A program made the translations under genes and the position numbers. The notes under the pieces are model-generated. The model made no database searches and was not told the DNA's origin. It saw only the letters and a list, made by a program, of their open reading frames with translations. A stretch of DNA of 39,313 nt, from the IMG/VR virus record IMGVR_UViG_3300048548_000657, positions 1-39,313 of that record; one strand, written 5' to 3'. Below are positions 1 through 6,059 of the stretch, piece by piece (positions within the stretch are counted from its first letter, which is position 1; each line of letters opens with the position of its first letter). This DNA is from a virus.

Positions 1-47
1 CCTTGCACGACTCTGTCGAAACCGACGATTCTTGAAAAATAAAAGAT
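1..47. repeat. Terminal direct repeat, left copy
   Basis: Matches 39267-39313 at 43 of 47 bases; the first 27 bases are identical. The four differences lie at positions 28-37. The copies are alternative versions of one coding stretch, because the same reading frame stays open in both. This fits a circular or circularly permuted molecule assembled from a mixed population. Confidence 0.85.
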
Positions 48-361
48 TGCTTATGAATATTCTTAGCTAATTGATACGCATTACACGCCAATAGATAGAT
101 TACAGACTTTCTTGTGTAGCCTCTATCTAAATGCTTTTGCTCCATTGGTCTGCCTCTACATATCTCTGCGATGTAAAAACTAGTTCTAGCGAGCTTCTCG
201 GTCTCTTCTTCAGCGTTATCTATGAATGTCTCATTATCATTATTTGCATTCAAGTATTCATTGCTGTGTGGCGGACATCTTAAATCTTCCATGTCAAATG
301 CTCTTGCTAATGCTAGACACGCTTCTACTTCCGTTTTAATGTCTCCTTGATTTTGTAACAT
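1..361 (-). CDS. Hypothetical protein, 3' end continues across the circular junction
   Basis: The frame starts at ATG 361, after a good Shine-Dalgarno (GGAGAG, about 7 nt upstream), and is still open at position 1. If positions 1-47 are overlaid on 39267-39313, it continues for six more codons (GSLTIG) and stops at 39247-39249, giving about 126 residues. The protein is acidic in the first half, with a DNETFIDNAEEE stretch, and mostly helical afterwards. It includes RGYTRKSVIYLLACNAYQ. No family was recognised. It begins 4 nt after the HTH-like gene at 366-833 and would end about 55 nt before the small terminase start at 39192, so it appears to link the accessory operon to the packaging operon. 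Confidence 0.75.
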   Translation of the reverse strand, partial: MLQNQGDIKTEVEACLALARAFDMEDLRCPPHSNEYLNANNDNETFIDNAEEETEKLARTSFYIAEICRGRPMEQKHLDRGYTRKSVIYLLACNAYQLAKNIHKQSFIFQESSVSTESCK

Positions 362-365
362 ATGA

Positions 366-833
366 CTACTCTCCCTGCTTGTCTTGTGATTGCTTTCTTC
401 TTTTATGGGATAATTTTGCAGATGCTTTATAATTCTCTTTTGCTTCATCGCTTTTTGTGCCGTTATGAAATCTGCCAAACTTTTCCGTAAAAAATGCCAC
501 ATGCTTTGATAGCGAAGCGGGAGTAAAGGACACCCCACCCATCTTGGATATTTCTCTTAGTGATCTATTTTGTAATAAATCGGGTCTCATGCACCAAACT
601 AGTGCTATGCTTTTTCTTGCTATACATTCTTTGTAGCCTTTGCTTTGCATATTTCCTTCGCTTAGCCATACAAGCATTTCGCCTAGCATCTCGCTTAGTA
701 AAGTCAATGCTTTGTCTGTATCATTACCCCATTCCTTTGTCTCTTCATCAAAGAAAAAATCGTCCTCATACTTAGCGTTACCCCAATCACCTAGGGCATA
801 CTTACGACTAATAAATGGAGCTTTTCGACTCAT
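366..833 (-). CDS. Hypothetical protein with possible helix-turn-helix
   Basis: 155 residues. A central segment around residues 90-118, SLREISKMGGVSFTPASLSK and what follows, has the helix-turn-helix pattern of a DNA-binding protein choosing its site through a second helix (TPASLSKHV). The C-terminal 25 residues are very basic (KLSHKRRKQSQDK), which also suits nucleic-acid binding. The N-terminal third is acidic. The start ATG overlaps the stop of the 25-residue membrane peptide at 830-907 (ATGA), so the two are probably translationally coupled. Its place close upstream of the terminase genes on the circle would suit a DNA-packaging or late-regulatory role, but that is inference and no family was firmly recognised. 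Confidence 0.75.
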   Translation of the reverse strand: MSRKAPFISRKYALGDWGNAKYEDDFFFDEETKEWGNDTDKALTLLSEMLGEMLVWLSEGNMQSKGYKECIARKSIALVWCMRPDLLQNRSLREISKMGGVSFTPASLSKHVAFFTEKFGRFHNGTKSDEAKENYKASAKLSHKRRKQSQDKQGE

Positions 834-907
834 AGCATATCATACATCCATGCAAGCAGTATTAACCCTAACAGCATAAAACAAAATATAGATATTAGAT
901 CATTCAT
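830..907 (-). CDS. 25-residue single-membrane-span microprotein
   Basis: The frame reads MNDLISIFCFMLLGLILLAW followed by MYDML. A short acidic N-terminus precedes about 18 hydrophobic residues, enough for one membrane span. It exactly fills the gap between two genes. Its ATG overlaps the TGA of the acetyltransferase frame (stop 904-906), and its own TGA overlaps the ATG of the gene at 833. Four-base ATGA overlaps on both sides argue that it is translated. Function is unknown; a small regulator of a membrane protein or a pinholin-like peptide is possible. Confidence 0.6.
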   Translation of the reverse strand: MNDLISIFCFMLLGLILLAWMYDML

Positions 908-1440
908 TTCTTAGGGATATATGCGAAGCTTGCCGTATATCTTCCAATGGATGATGTGCTAGTTTTCATTGCGGAGTTTTTTCCGAACTGACCCACTCGC
1001 CCCAATCTAGTTGTTTTCCATTGCGGGTCTTTTCTTCTAGATACAATTAATGCGGGATTTGTTGTCGTAGAAATAAACTTTTTGCCAATTTTGTTTAGAT
1101 ATTCACCGAGCCAACAGGACAAATAATGTCCAAGCCCTACGCCTTGGTAATCAGGCAGAATTACCACTCTGTGCTCACGATAAGCATTTTTCAGCTTCGG
1201 GTGCGGAAATTGTAATGCTGAAATAAACCCACATAAATTATTTTCCGCTGTCATCACAAAAGCTTTACTAGCTTTGTTGTGGGCTGTGTTTAGATAGTGG
1301 TAGCGAGCAAAGAAGTTCCATAGCTCTTGCTTTCTTGTTTGTGCATCGAAGATTTCGACTCTGATTGGCGGTCTGTTGTCGGGAGTTTTTTTTTCAGCCT
1401 CATGCTGTTTGTACAAAAGACCCAATCGGGCTGTAACCAC
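904..1440 (-). CDS. GNAT acetyltransferase half of a split ABC-ATPase/acetyltransferase
   Basis: The frame carries a GNAT acetyltransferase fold. The RVVILPDYQGVGLGHYLSCW segment (about residues 91-110) is the acetyl-CoA-binding motif A, with V-x-x-x-x-QGxGxG/A geometry, and ARYHYL at about 45 is a typical preceding strand. The only start near the 5' end is a GTG at 1440 in a poor context, deep inside the ATPase gene. In the COG2401-type family known from phages and plasmids, an ABC ATPase is fused to this acetyltransferase. Here the two lie in different frames and overlap by 151 bp. A -1 shift on the A9 run (plus-strand T9 at 1386-1394) joins them into one protein of about 359 residues. The substrate is unknown. 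Confidence 0.75.
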   Translation of the reverse strand: MVTARLGLLYKQHEAEKKTPDNRPPIRVEIFDAQTRKQELWNFFARYHYLNTAHNKASKAFVMTAENNLCGFISALQFPHPKLKNAYREHRVVILPDYQGVGLGHYLSCWLGEYLNKIGKKFISTTTNPALIVSRRKDPQWKTTRLGRVGQFGKNSAMKTSTSSIGRYTASFAYIPKK

Positions 1441-1982
1441 TCTTCTACATCATAATGACAAGTACACGCTATAAACTGCTTGTCAGTTCTTCTAATTGCT
1501 TTCTGCATAGCGTAGCTACCGATCTTTGCCACATTTCTATCTACGACAGATGTAAATTCGTCAAAAGCGAACATATTTGGAGCTTCTAACAATGCTCTAG
1601 CAAGCTCTACACGCATTTTTTCGCCATTACTTAATACATGATACGGTTTTAACCATGATGGTGGGCTTGAAAACCCTACCGCATTCAATGTTTTACATAT
1701 TTCTGTCATTGAAACGCTTTCGGGCATGTCATCGACCACAGCGGTGGCCGTAAATTTATGATTTTCCGTTATGTAATCACCAAAAAGCTCTTTTAAAATC
1801 GTTGTTTTACCTGTCCCACTAGCTCCCACGATTAATCCGATTGACCATTTTTCGGGTAATGCAATTGAGCCTGTAAAACGCTCTACAATCTTTTTGCTCT
1901 GTAGATCATACTTACCGATTACAGATTGAACCCGAAAAGAATCCTCGGGCTCGCTTTCTCTTACAATGTCAAAATCTTGCAC
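1290..1982 (-). CDS. ABC-type ATPase, COG2401-like, ATPase half of the split fusion
   Basis: A soluble ABC ATPase with Walker A GASGTGKTT (residues 53-61), signature LSNGEKMRVELARA (117-130), Walker B NMFAFDEF (136-143) and H-loop histidine at about 176 in CHYDVEEW. There are no membrane segments. The conserved EWLQPDWVF end of the domain is followed by MRLKKK, encoded by an A9 run, after which the annotated frame runs on for 30 low-complexity residues (TTDRQSESKSSMHKQESKS). Those residues are probably the unshifted tail, because the -1 frame holds the acetyltransferase expected at this point. The start overlaps the end of the ParB-like gene by 22 bp. ParB-like plus ABC-GNAT is a recurrent phage and plasmid gene pair of unknown job. 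Confidence 0.85.
   Translation of the reverse strand: MQDFDIVRESEPEDSFRVQSVIGKYDLQSKKIVERFTGSIALPEKWSIGLIVGASGTGKTTILKELFGDYITENHKFTATAVVDDMPESVSMTEICKTLNAVGFSSPPSWLKPYHVLSNGEKMRVELARALLEAPNMFAFDEFTSVVDRNVAKIGSYAMQKAIRRTDKQFIACTCHYDVEEWLQPDWVFCTNSMRLKKKLPTTDRQSESKSSMHKQESKSYGTSLLATTI
1386..1394 (-). other. A9 homopolymer, candidate -1 frameshift or transcript-slippage site
   Basis: On the coding strand the sequence is CTG AAA AAA AAA CTC. A -1 slip gives CTG AAA AAA AAA ACT CCC and enters the acetyltransferase frame just after the end of the ATPase domain. One added A, by polymerase slippage or as an assembly error, would have the same effect. Confidence 0.6.
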
Positions 1983-2545
1983 TCATAGCCCTCCGCACAC
2001 AATTCTCTGTATAGCTTTTCCTGTTGCTGTTCGTTTTTGCACTTAATTTCCAACGCAAAGTATTCACCTAGATTGTCCGACAAGTCATCCGACTCTGTGT
2101 CTTGATGAAACTCGCTCATAAGCTTTTCCAAGCTGTTATCGTCAAAGCCTGTTACATCTAGATCAATTTCGCCTGTATCTAGCTGTTCGATCATGTCTTT
2201 TAACGATGCACGATCTATTTCCGCAAGCTCTGCGATTCTATTGTCAGCTATAAGATCAGCCCACTCTTGAGCTTCGTTTTCGTAATCTTGATAACTAACA
2301 GGGACTTGCTGTAGCCCTAAATGCTTTGCAGTTTCTAATCTTCCATGACCACGAACAATAAACCCGCTTAGATTACTTACAACTATCGGCAATCTCCAAC
2401 CTTGAAATCTAATAATTTTACCAAGTAGCTTTATTTGCTTTTCGTCATGTGTGTTTGGATTTCTTGGATTTGGGATAACTTCGTCAATGTTTACGAGTTT
2501 CTCGCTTGTATGATTTATTATTGGTTGTTGCTCGTTGTTATCCAT
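1961..2545 (-). CDS. ParB/Srx-like domain protein
   Basis: 194 residues. The N-terminal part holds a ParB/sulfiredoxin-like fold: VIPNPRNPNTHDEKQI (about 23-38), then VRGHGRLETAKHLG (64-77), which corresponds to the GxHRxxA-type nucleotide-binding motif, and DNRIAELAE (101-109). The C-terminal half is acidic and ends in a small alpha/beta segment. There is no DNA-binding helix-turn-helix of the plasmid ParB type, and no ParA is present, so partition is unlikely. The family occurs in phages next to COG2401-like ABC-acetyltransferase genes or DNA methylases, as here. Its stop overlaps the ATPase start, so they should be cotranslated. A ParB-type CTPase/NTPase or a nuclease activity is possible. 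Confidence 0.85.
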   Translation of the reverse strand: MDNNEQQPIINHTSEKLVNIDEVIPNPRNPNTHDEKQIKLLGKIIRFQGWRLPIVVSNLSGFIVRGHGRLETAKHLGLQQVPVSYQDYENEAQEWADLIADNRIAELAEIDRASLKDMIEQLDTGEIDLDVTGFDDNSLEKLMSEFHQDTESDDLSDNLGEYFALEIKCKNEQQQEKLYRELCAEGYECKILTL

Positions 2546-2557
2546 ATTTAAAAAAAA

Positions 2558-2956
2558 TTACTTACTGTAATCCTGTGCCATAATTGTCTTTAGCATATTA
2601 TTTTCCACCCATAAATCGTGCTCTGTTTCTGATAGCTGTCTTCCGTCTAAATATATTTTATTGCCGTCTTCTGTCTGCTCGTAACGCACTTCACACCCTC
2701 CGCTTTTGTCATGTATTGCTATAAAGTGCATCATACCTAAAGCCACTTCTGCATTTGGCAAATGATTACGCTTTACGATCCATTCGTGACATTGATTCCA
2801 ATTCTTATCTAAGAATCTCGCAAGATCAGCCATTCGTGCGTCACCACGATCTATTACTCGCTGTGTTTTATCTAAAATTGCTTGCAGTCGCATCTCGTAT
2901 AGATTTATGCGAGACATCGCACTTGTCAATCCCTTTAATATTTTGATCCGAGCCAT
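2558..2956 (-). CDS. Lambda-repressor-type HTH protein
   Basis: 132 residues. Residues about 42-75, ARMADLARFLDKNWNQCHEW and the following IVKRNHLPN, look like a phage HTH: a first helix (MADLARFLD), a turn, and a recognition helix ending in W, followed by a helix around EVALGMMHFI. The first 13 residues (MARIKILKGLTSA) overlap the upstream glutamine amidotransferase by 22 bp and may not be translated; a second ATG lies at 2917. It sits in the operon that starts at promoter A and is a candidate local regulator. The target is unknown. Cro-like repression of the dyad promoters is possible but not shown. Confidence 0.7.
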   Translation of the reverse strand: MARIKILKGLTSAMSRINLYEMRLQAILDKTQRVIDRGDARMADLARFLDKNWNQCHEWIVKRNHLPNAEVALGMMHFIAIHDKSGGCEVRYEQTEDGNKIYLDGRQLSETEHDLWVENNMLKTIMAQDYSK

Positions 2957-3615
2957 GATGAAAAATCTCCCTGTGTTGCTTGTGGTTTATATGGTAAGAA
3001 GCTGTGTCTTCTAGCTGTAAATTTTGAGGGCTTCCACCTCATGTTAGAGAACTTGCAACCCTCGTAGCTTTCCCAATCTCCGTAAAATGTAGCGGTCTTT
3101 TTCTTGCACTTGCTCATATACAAAGATCGCACTCTTTTATGATTTGGGTGCTTGTCTGATATATTAGAAAGCCATGCTGTAGATAAAGATGATCCTACTG
3201 TCTGTGCCATTGCTCTAGTATCTGATAAGCTACCCTTGAGTGCAGGCAATTTTAACAGCTTGCGAACCACTTCGTAGCTTTGCTCCCAATTCAACCAAGT
3301 TCCGTTAGTCATTAGAATATCCGAAGCTTCGTAGTCTAGCCATGTTTCTGCTTTTGCTGTGCATGGAAATGGATGACAAAGCTTATCTGATACACCGCCC
3401 GCTGTAGCGTATCGAAAGTGTAAGGCGATGGGTCCGTCTGTATTGCGTAGCGTTTTCTTTACATAGTCTAAAGAAACTCCCTTGCTTACTGAAAACATTT
3501 CTCTTGATCCTTGCGTTACGATTCCGATTCCGTGTGGATTTGCTTTTTCGCAAAGCTCTAAAGTTTTTGAGCTTGGGCGACTTCCCGCACATGGGCTAAA
3601 TATTATTACACACAT
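2935..3615 (-). CDS. Class II glutamine amidotransferase-like Ntn hydrolase
   Basis: 226 residues. The protein begins Met-Cys, and Cys2 would be the N-terminal nucleophile once Met is removed, as in class II glutamine amidotransferases. The usual landmarks follow: NPHGIG (26-31), ALHFRYATAGG (64-74), HPFP (81-84) and LMTNGTW (101-107), which stands where HNGxI is found in the family. Such domains release ammonia from glutamine for a partner ligase. The adjacent upstream gene is an amidoligase, and a gamma-glutamylcyclotransferase lies 1.7 kb away. Genomic surveys by Iyer, Aravind and colleagues described this combination as a peptide-modification set. The start is preceded by AAC-rich leader DNA rather than a Shine-Dalgarno. 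Confidence 0.8.
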   Translation of the reverse strand: MCVIIFSPCAGSRPSSKTLELCEKANPHGIGIVTQGSREMFSVSKGVSLDYVKKTLRNTDGPIALHFRYATAGGVSDKLCHPFPCTAKAETWLDYEASDILMTNGTWLNWEQSYEVVRKLLKLPALKGSLSDTRAMAQTVGSSLSTAWLSNISDKHPNHKRVRSLYMSKCKKKTATFYGDWESYEGCKFSNMRWKPSKFTARRHSFLPYKPQATQGDFSSWLGSKY

Positions 3616-3657
3616 TGTTTTATTTTGTTAGTTGTTATTGTTAGTTGTTAACTGACC

Positions 3658-4641
3658 TTACACGAAGCGTGTAAGATCAAGAGTTCCGTTAGAGCGATTA
3701 ACTGCTCTGCGAATGTTTGTAGCAAACTTCTTAGCCATCTTGCGCCCGATGCTAAACATAGCTCTTTTGTTTTCTACGAAAGTTGGAAACTGATTAACAA
3801 GAGCATGAAACTTATTTTTGTTCGATCCAAGATTTCTTACAAATGTATCGAAAGCAATGTCGCCTTTGTCAGCAGTTTTATGCTTACCATCCCAAGCGGT
3901 TCGCTTGTTGGTCATACCTGCATGAGCACAGATAAAAGCAGTAAGCAAGTGCATTAAAACTTTATTGTAGTTACAAGTTCCTGCGAATGCACGAAACTCA
4001 ATAGTAGCTTTGCTTGATTGTACTCCGTTGCTACGAGTGCGATGAGTATTTAAGAATGTGAACTTATCGTAATCAAACATAGGGACTCTATTGTTTCTTG
4101 CTTCTTGCTCTGCAAGATGCTTGGAAACATTTGGTTTAGCGTAGTTATGTTTCAAGTAGCGATAAGCACTTCCGTTTTGTGCGAAGATTGTTGTTTTGAT
4201 GCTGTTAGCAAATTTCATTGTACGAAGGACGGTCTCGATAGCTTGGTCGATGTTGTCACCTTCGGTCATTGCTTGTAATCCGATGTGAATGTGAAGTCCG
4301 CAAGAGCGATCTACGATAGCTCCTTTAGCATCTAACCATTTGAAGAATCTTACTACATTCTTGAGTCCTTCTTCACCTTTAAGAATGCGGGATGTAAATT
4401 CGATTCCGTGAAAGTCACGCTTGCGGGAAATTGTTGAATCGTATCCTGCTCTCCATTCTGTGATTGCGTTTCCTTCAAGATCATTGATGTGATTCATGTC
4501 GATCATGTTTTCTTCTCTCCAATTGTAGGAACTAACTTCGATTCCGTATTGACGAGCAAGATGCTTTGGGAACATGCATTCGATTTCGATTCCGAAAGTG
4601 AGGTTTTGAAGAAGTTGAAGAGCTTGTGTGTGATTTTTCAT
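3658..4641 (-). CDS. Amidoligase (glutamine synthetase/GCS-like COOH-NH2 ligase, Amidoligase_2 type)
   Basis: 327 residues. It shows the pattern of the GS-fold amidoligases: TFGIEIE (15-21) as the first metal-binding strand, GYDSTIS (66-72), GIEFTSRI (79-86), CGLHIHIG (114-121) supplying the metal-binding histidines, and TIEFRAFAGT (213-222). Members form amide bonds between a carboxylate and an amine, using ATP and a glutamate-like substrate. The natural substrate here is unknown; peptide, cell-wall or protein targets have been proposed for the family. It is the first gene after promoter A (4696-4724), which has a dyad operator. The leader ends CTAACACAAAATG. Together with the glutamine amidotransferase downstream it forms a compact two-enzyme unit. 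Confidence 0.88.
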   Translation of the reverse strand: MKNHTQALQLLQNLTFGIEIECMFPKHLARQYGIEVSSYNWREENMIDMNHINDLEGNAITEWRAGYDSTISRKRDFHGIEFTSRILKGEEGLKNVVRFFKWLDAKGAIVDRSCGLHIHIGLQAMTEGDNIDQAIETVLRTMKFANSIKTTIFAQNGSAYRYLKHNYAKPNVSKHLAEQEARNNRVPMFDYDKFTFLNTHRTRSNGVQSSKATIEFRAFAGTCNYNKVLMHLLTAFICAHAGMTNKRTAWDGKHKTADKGDIAFDTFVRNLGSNKNKFHALVNQFPTFVENKRAMFSIGRKMAKKFATNIRRAVNRSNGTLDLTRFV

Positions 4642-4695
4642 TTTGTGTTAGATTTAGTATTTAAGATTAAAGTTATAATTAAGATTATGTTTAGA

Positions 4696-4724
4696 ATAAT
4701 ATGCGAAGAATCGCATATGAGCAA
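4696..4724 (-). promoter_or_regulatory. Promoter A with dyad operator
   Basis: On the minus strand, -35 TTGCTC (4719-4724) lies 17 bp from -10 TATTAT (4696-4701). The spacer and the edge of the -10 hold a perfect dyad, ATGCGA-N4-TCGCAT (4701-4716). Two very similar elements occur at 6644-6671 and 8465-8492. Downstream, CATAATCTTAATTA and an AAATCTAACACAA leader are shared with the other copies. It drives the amidoligase operon. Confidence 0.75.
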
Positions 4725-4865
4725 GGGTTAACCCAAGAAATCGCCTTTTTGAGCAAAAGCGGGAATGTCGCACCAATGCTAAGACTCCCGACTTTCTAAA
4801 AATTAAATTGGAAAAAAGTTTAAAAAGACCGAAAAAAATCGGGAAAAATTACTCTTATATATAGC
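4725..4865. other. Intergenic DNA upstream of promoter A with a degraded rusA-end-like stretch
   Basis: No open frame is convincing. On the minus strand it contains GAAAGTCGGG, GCATTGG and ATTCCCGCTT in the same order as the 3' end of the RusA gene (8524-8961), which lies directly upstream of promoter C. This suggests the promoter cassette was copied with a little flanking rusA sequence that has since decayed. Confidence 0.4.
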
Positions 4866-4904
4866 TAAAAAAAACCCCCTAGACCTAACACAATCTAGAG
4901 GGTT
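4866..4904 (-). terminator. Intrinsic terminator with leader-complementary loop
   Basis: On the minus strand an 11-bp stem, AACCCTCTAGA with TCTAGGGGGTT and one imperfect pair, is followed by a run of eight T. The 10-nt loop is TTGTGTTAGG. It ends the operon that runs from promoter B through the gene at 5012-5224. The loop is perfectly complementary to the CTAACACAA leader found before many of this phage's start codons. Confidence 0.85.
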
Positions 4905-4970
4905 GCAAGAGCTTTAGATATATCACTTGGATTTGTTGCCCAAGCTAATCGTTATTGCTTATAGCGTTCA
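4866..4970 (-). ncRNA. Candidate small RNA with anti-leader hairpin loop
   Basis: About 107 non-coding bases lie between the stop of the 5012-5224 gene and the terminator, longer than most gaps here. A perfect TATAAT on the minus strand (4977-4982) would start an RNA at about 4970. The upstream -35 is weak (TTTCAG or TCAGAC). Such an RNA would end in the terminator hairpin, whose loop UUGUGUUAG can pair with CUAACACAA in the leaders of at least six genes. It could also be produced as a processed 3' UTR. No known RNA family was recognised. Confidence 0.35.
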
Positions 4971-5011
4971 CCAATAATTATAAAACGCCTGCTTGCTTTG
5001 TCTGAAACAAA

Positions 5012-5224
5012 TTAATCTAGTCGAGCACTTAGCTCCTCAAATTGATCCTTATCAATATTGTGCACTCGCTTAAAATATCTTTGAGACTCAATATAGGAGT
5101 AATTGTTTTCGTAGCGTAACCAATCAAGGGTCTTACTAAATTCTTCCAATGTTATAATTTCGTTTTCGGTAGTTTCTCTAATCTCTCCCGCTGTGGTGGA
5201 TTTTTTAGCTTTTTCTTTTTTCAT
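5012..5224 (-). CDS. Small hypothetical protein
   Basis: 70 residues from ATG 5224, beginning MKKEKAKKS. An upstream ATG at 5272 is in frame but would overlap the cyclotransferase gene and adds a non-conserved-looking stretch. The start at 5224 lies behind an A-rich leader, which is common in this operon. A lysine-rich head precedes an acidic helical region (ENEIITLEEFSKTLDWLRYE) and a likely helical tail. It is the last protein before the terminator at 4866-4904. No family was recognised. Confidence 0.65.
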   Translation of the reverse strand: MKKEKAKKSTTAGEIRETTENEIITLEEFSKTLDWLRYENNYSYIESQRYFKRVHNIDKDQFEELSARLD

Positions 5225-5261
5225 AATTTTACTTTTGCTTGTTACATATAAGATGCTTTGT

Positions 5262-5717
5262 CTACTTATCAAAGCTGTTCACGATGTTAGCTTTTGATGT
5301 GAACCATGGGCATCCATTGTGCGTTTTGCTTGTCATGCTTCTTTCAGTTCTCATAAAATAAATCCATGCTCTGCATGTCATTGGGTAATCGTTTCCAATA
5401 TCTACACGAATATTAATCTGCTTTCTGCGATACCAACTTGGATGCCCTTCTAGCTGATCTATTCTTGCAAGTGCTTCGTCATCTACTTTGTAAAATTCTC
5501 CCTGTATCATTGACCCTTTGACAAGCTCTAATGGATAACCTGCATCTCCACGATAAGCTTTGTCTGATTCATACACATAGGGAATCCCATGTCGTAGCAT
5601 TATGTAGTTATTCCATGTTTCTGCTTTTCCTACATACTCTTGATCTTCTAGTAAGTAGTGATTTGAAAAATCTTTTTTAAGCGTTCCGTATACAAATAAA
5701 TGTTTTGTGTTACTCAT
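5262..5717 (-). CDS. Gamma-glutamylcyclotransferase/AIG2-like protein
   Basis: 151 residues, about the normal length for the AIG2/GGCT family. It shows LFVYGTLKK (7-15), the glycine-rich substrate-binding loop, then GDAGYP (57-62), IQGEFYKV (71-78) and IDQLEGHPSWYRR (86-98). The Glu in QLEG (residue 90) stands at the place of the catalytic acid. These enzymes release 5-oxoproline from gamma-glutamyl amines and peptides. With an amidoligase and a class II amidotransferase in the next operon, it would be the activity that trims or reverses gamma-glutamyl linkage; that is inference. Its ATG lies within the last codons of a 25-residue membrane peptide (8-nt overlap). Confidence 0.88.
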   Translation of the reverse strand: MSNTKHLFVYGTLKKDFSNHYLLEDQEYVGKAETWNNYIMLRHGIPYVYESDKAYRGDAGYPLELVKGSMIQGEFYKVDDEALARIDQLEGHPSWYRRKQINIRVDIGNDYPMTCRAWIYFMRTERSMTSKTHNGCPWFTSKANIVNSFDK

Positions 5718-5787
5718 TGTAAAATATTCCTTTCGTCATAAAAATTAGTAAAATTATCCAAGGTAAAAAAATTATGATTTCGCTCAT
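5710..5787 (-). CDS. 25-residue single-membrane-span microprotein
   Basis: The frame reads MSEIIIFLPWIILLIFMTKG followed by IFYNE. It has one acidic residue, about 14 strongly hydrophobic residues, then a lysine, the form of a small membrane peptide. The ATG overlaps the TGA of the 5784-6032 gene (ATGA), and the stop lies 8 nt inside the cyclotransferase gene. It is the same length and shows the same tight coupling as the peptide at 830-907, but the sequences are not obviously related. Function is unknown. Confidence 0.6.
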   Translation of the reverse strand: MSEIIIFLPWIILLIFMTKGIFYNE

Positions 5788-6032
5788 AGCTCGGACATCT
5801 CCTTTATCGATAGAATCGTTTGCAAATATTTCAGATCAATAACTGCTTGCCCCGATAATATATTAATTGCTTCTAGTTGTTTCAGAGTATCGCCCTTTCT
5901 GCTTACAGCTTTGCTTGCGAGCTTTTGTAGCGTTTTCTTTGTCTCTGCTATTCTTGCTTTGACTTCCCTGTGCTCTGCATCGCCTTTCCAATCCCACAGA
6001 GCTTTTGCATTTTGCTTACTTAAATTCTTCAT
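5784..6032 (-). CDS. Small helical hypothetical protein
   Basis: 82 residues, highly charged and predicted helical throughout by eye (EVKARIAETKKTLQKLASKA, then TLKQLEAINILSG), which suggests a coiled coil or helical bundle. The leader is AAC-rich and ends ACTAACACAATG, without a Shine-Dalgarno. It lies third in the operon driven by promoter B, and its stop overlaps the start of the membrane microprotein. No family was recognised. Confidence 0.7.
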   Translation of the reverse strand: MKNLSKQNAKALWDWKGDAEHREVKARIAETKKTLQKLASKAVSRKGDTLKQLEAINILSGQAVIDLKYLQTILSIKEMSEL

Positions 6033-6059
6033 TGTGTTAGTATTGGTTGTTGTTGGTTG

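Noticed and set aside
1961-2545. Plasmid-type partition system from the ParB-like gene
   Set aside because: There is no ParA, no parS-like array was seen, and the protein lacks the ParB DNA-binding domain. An integrase and attP indicate integration rather than plasmid maintenance.
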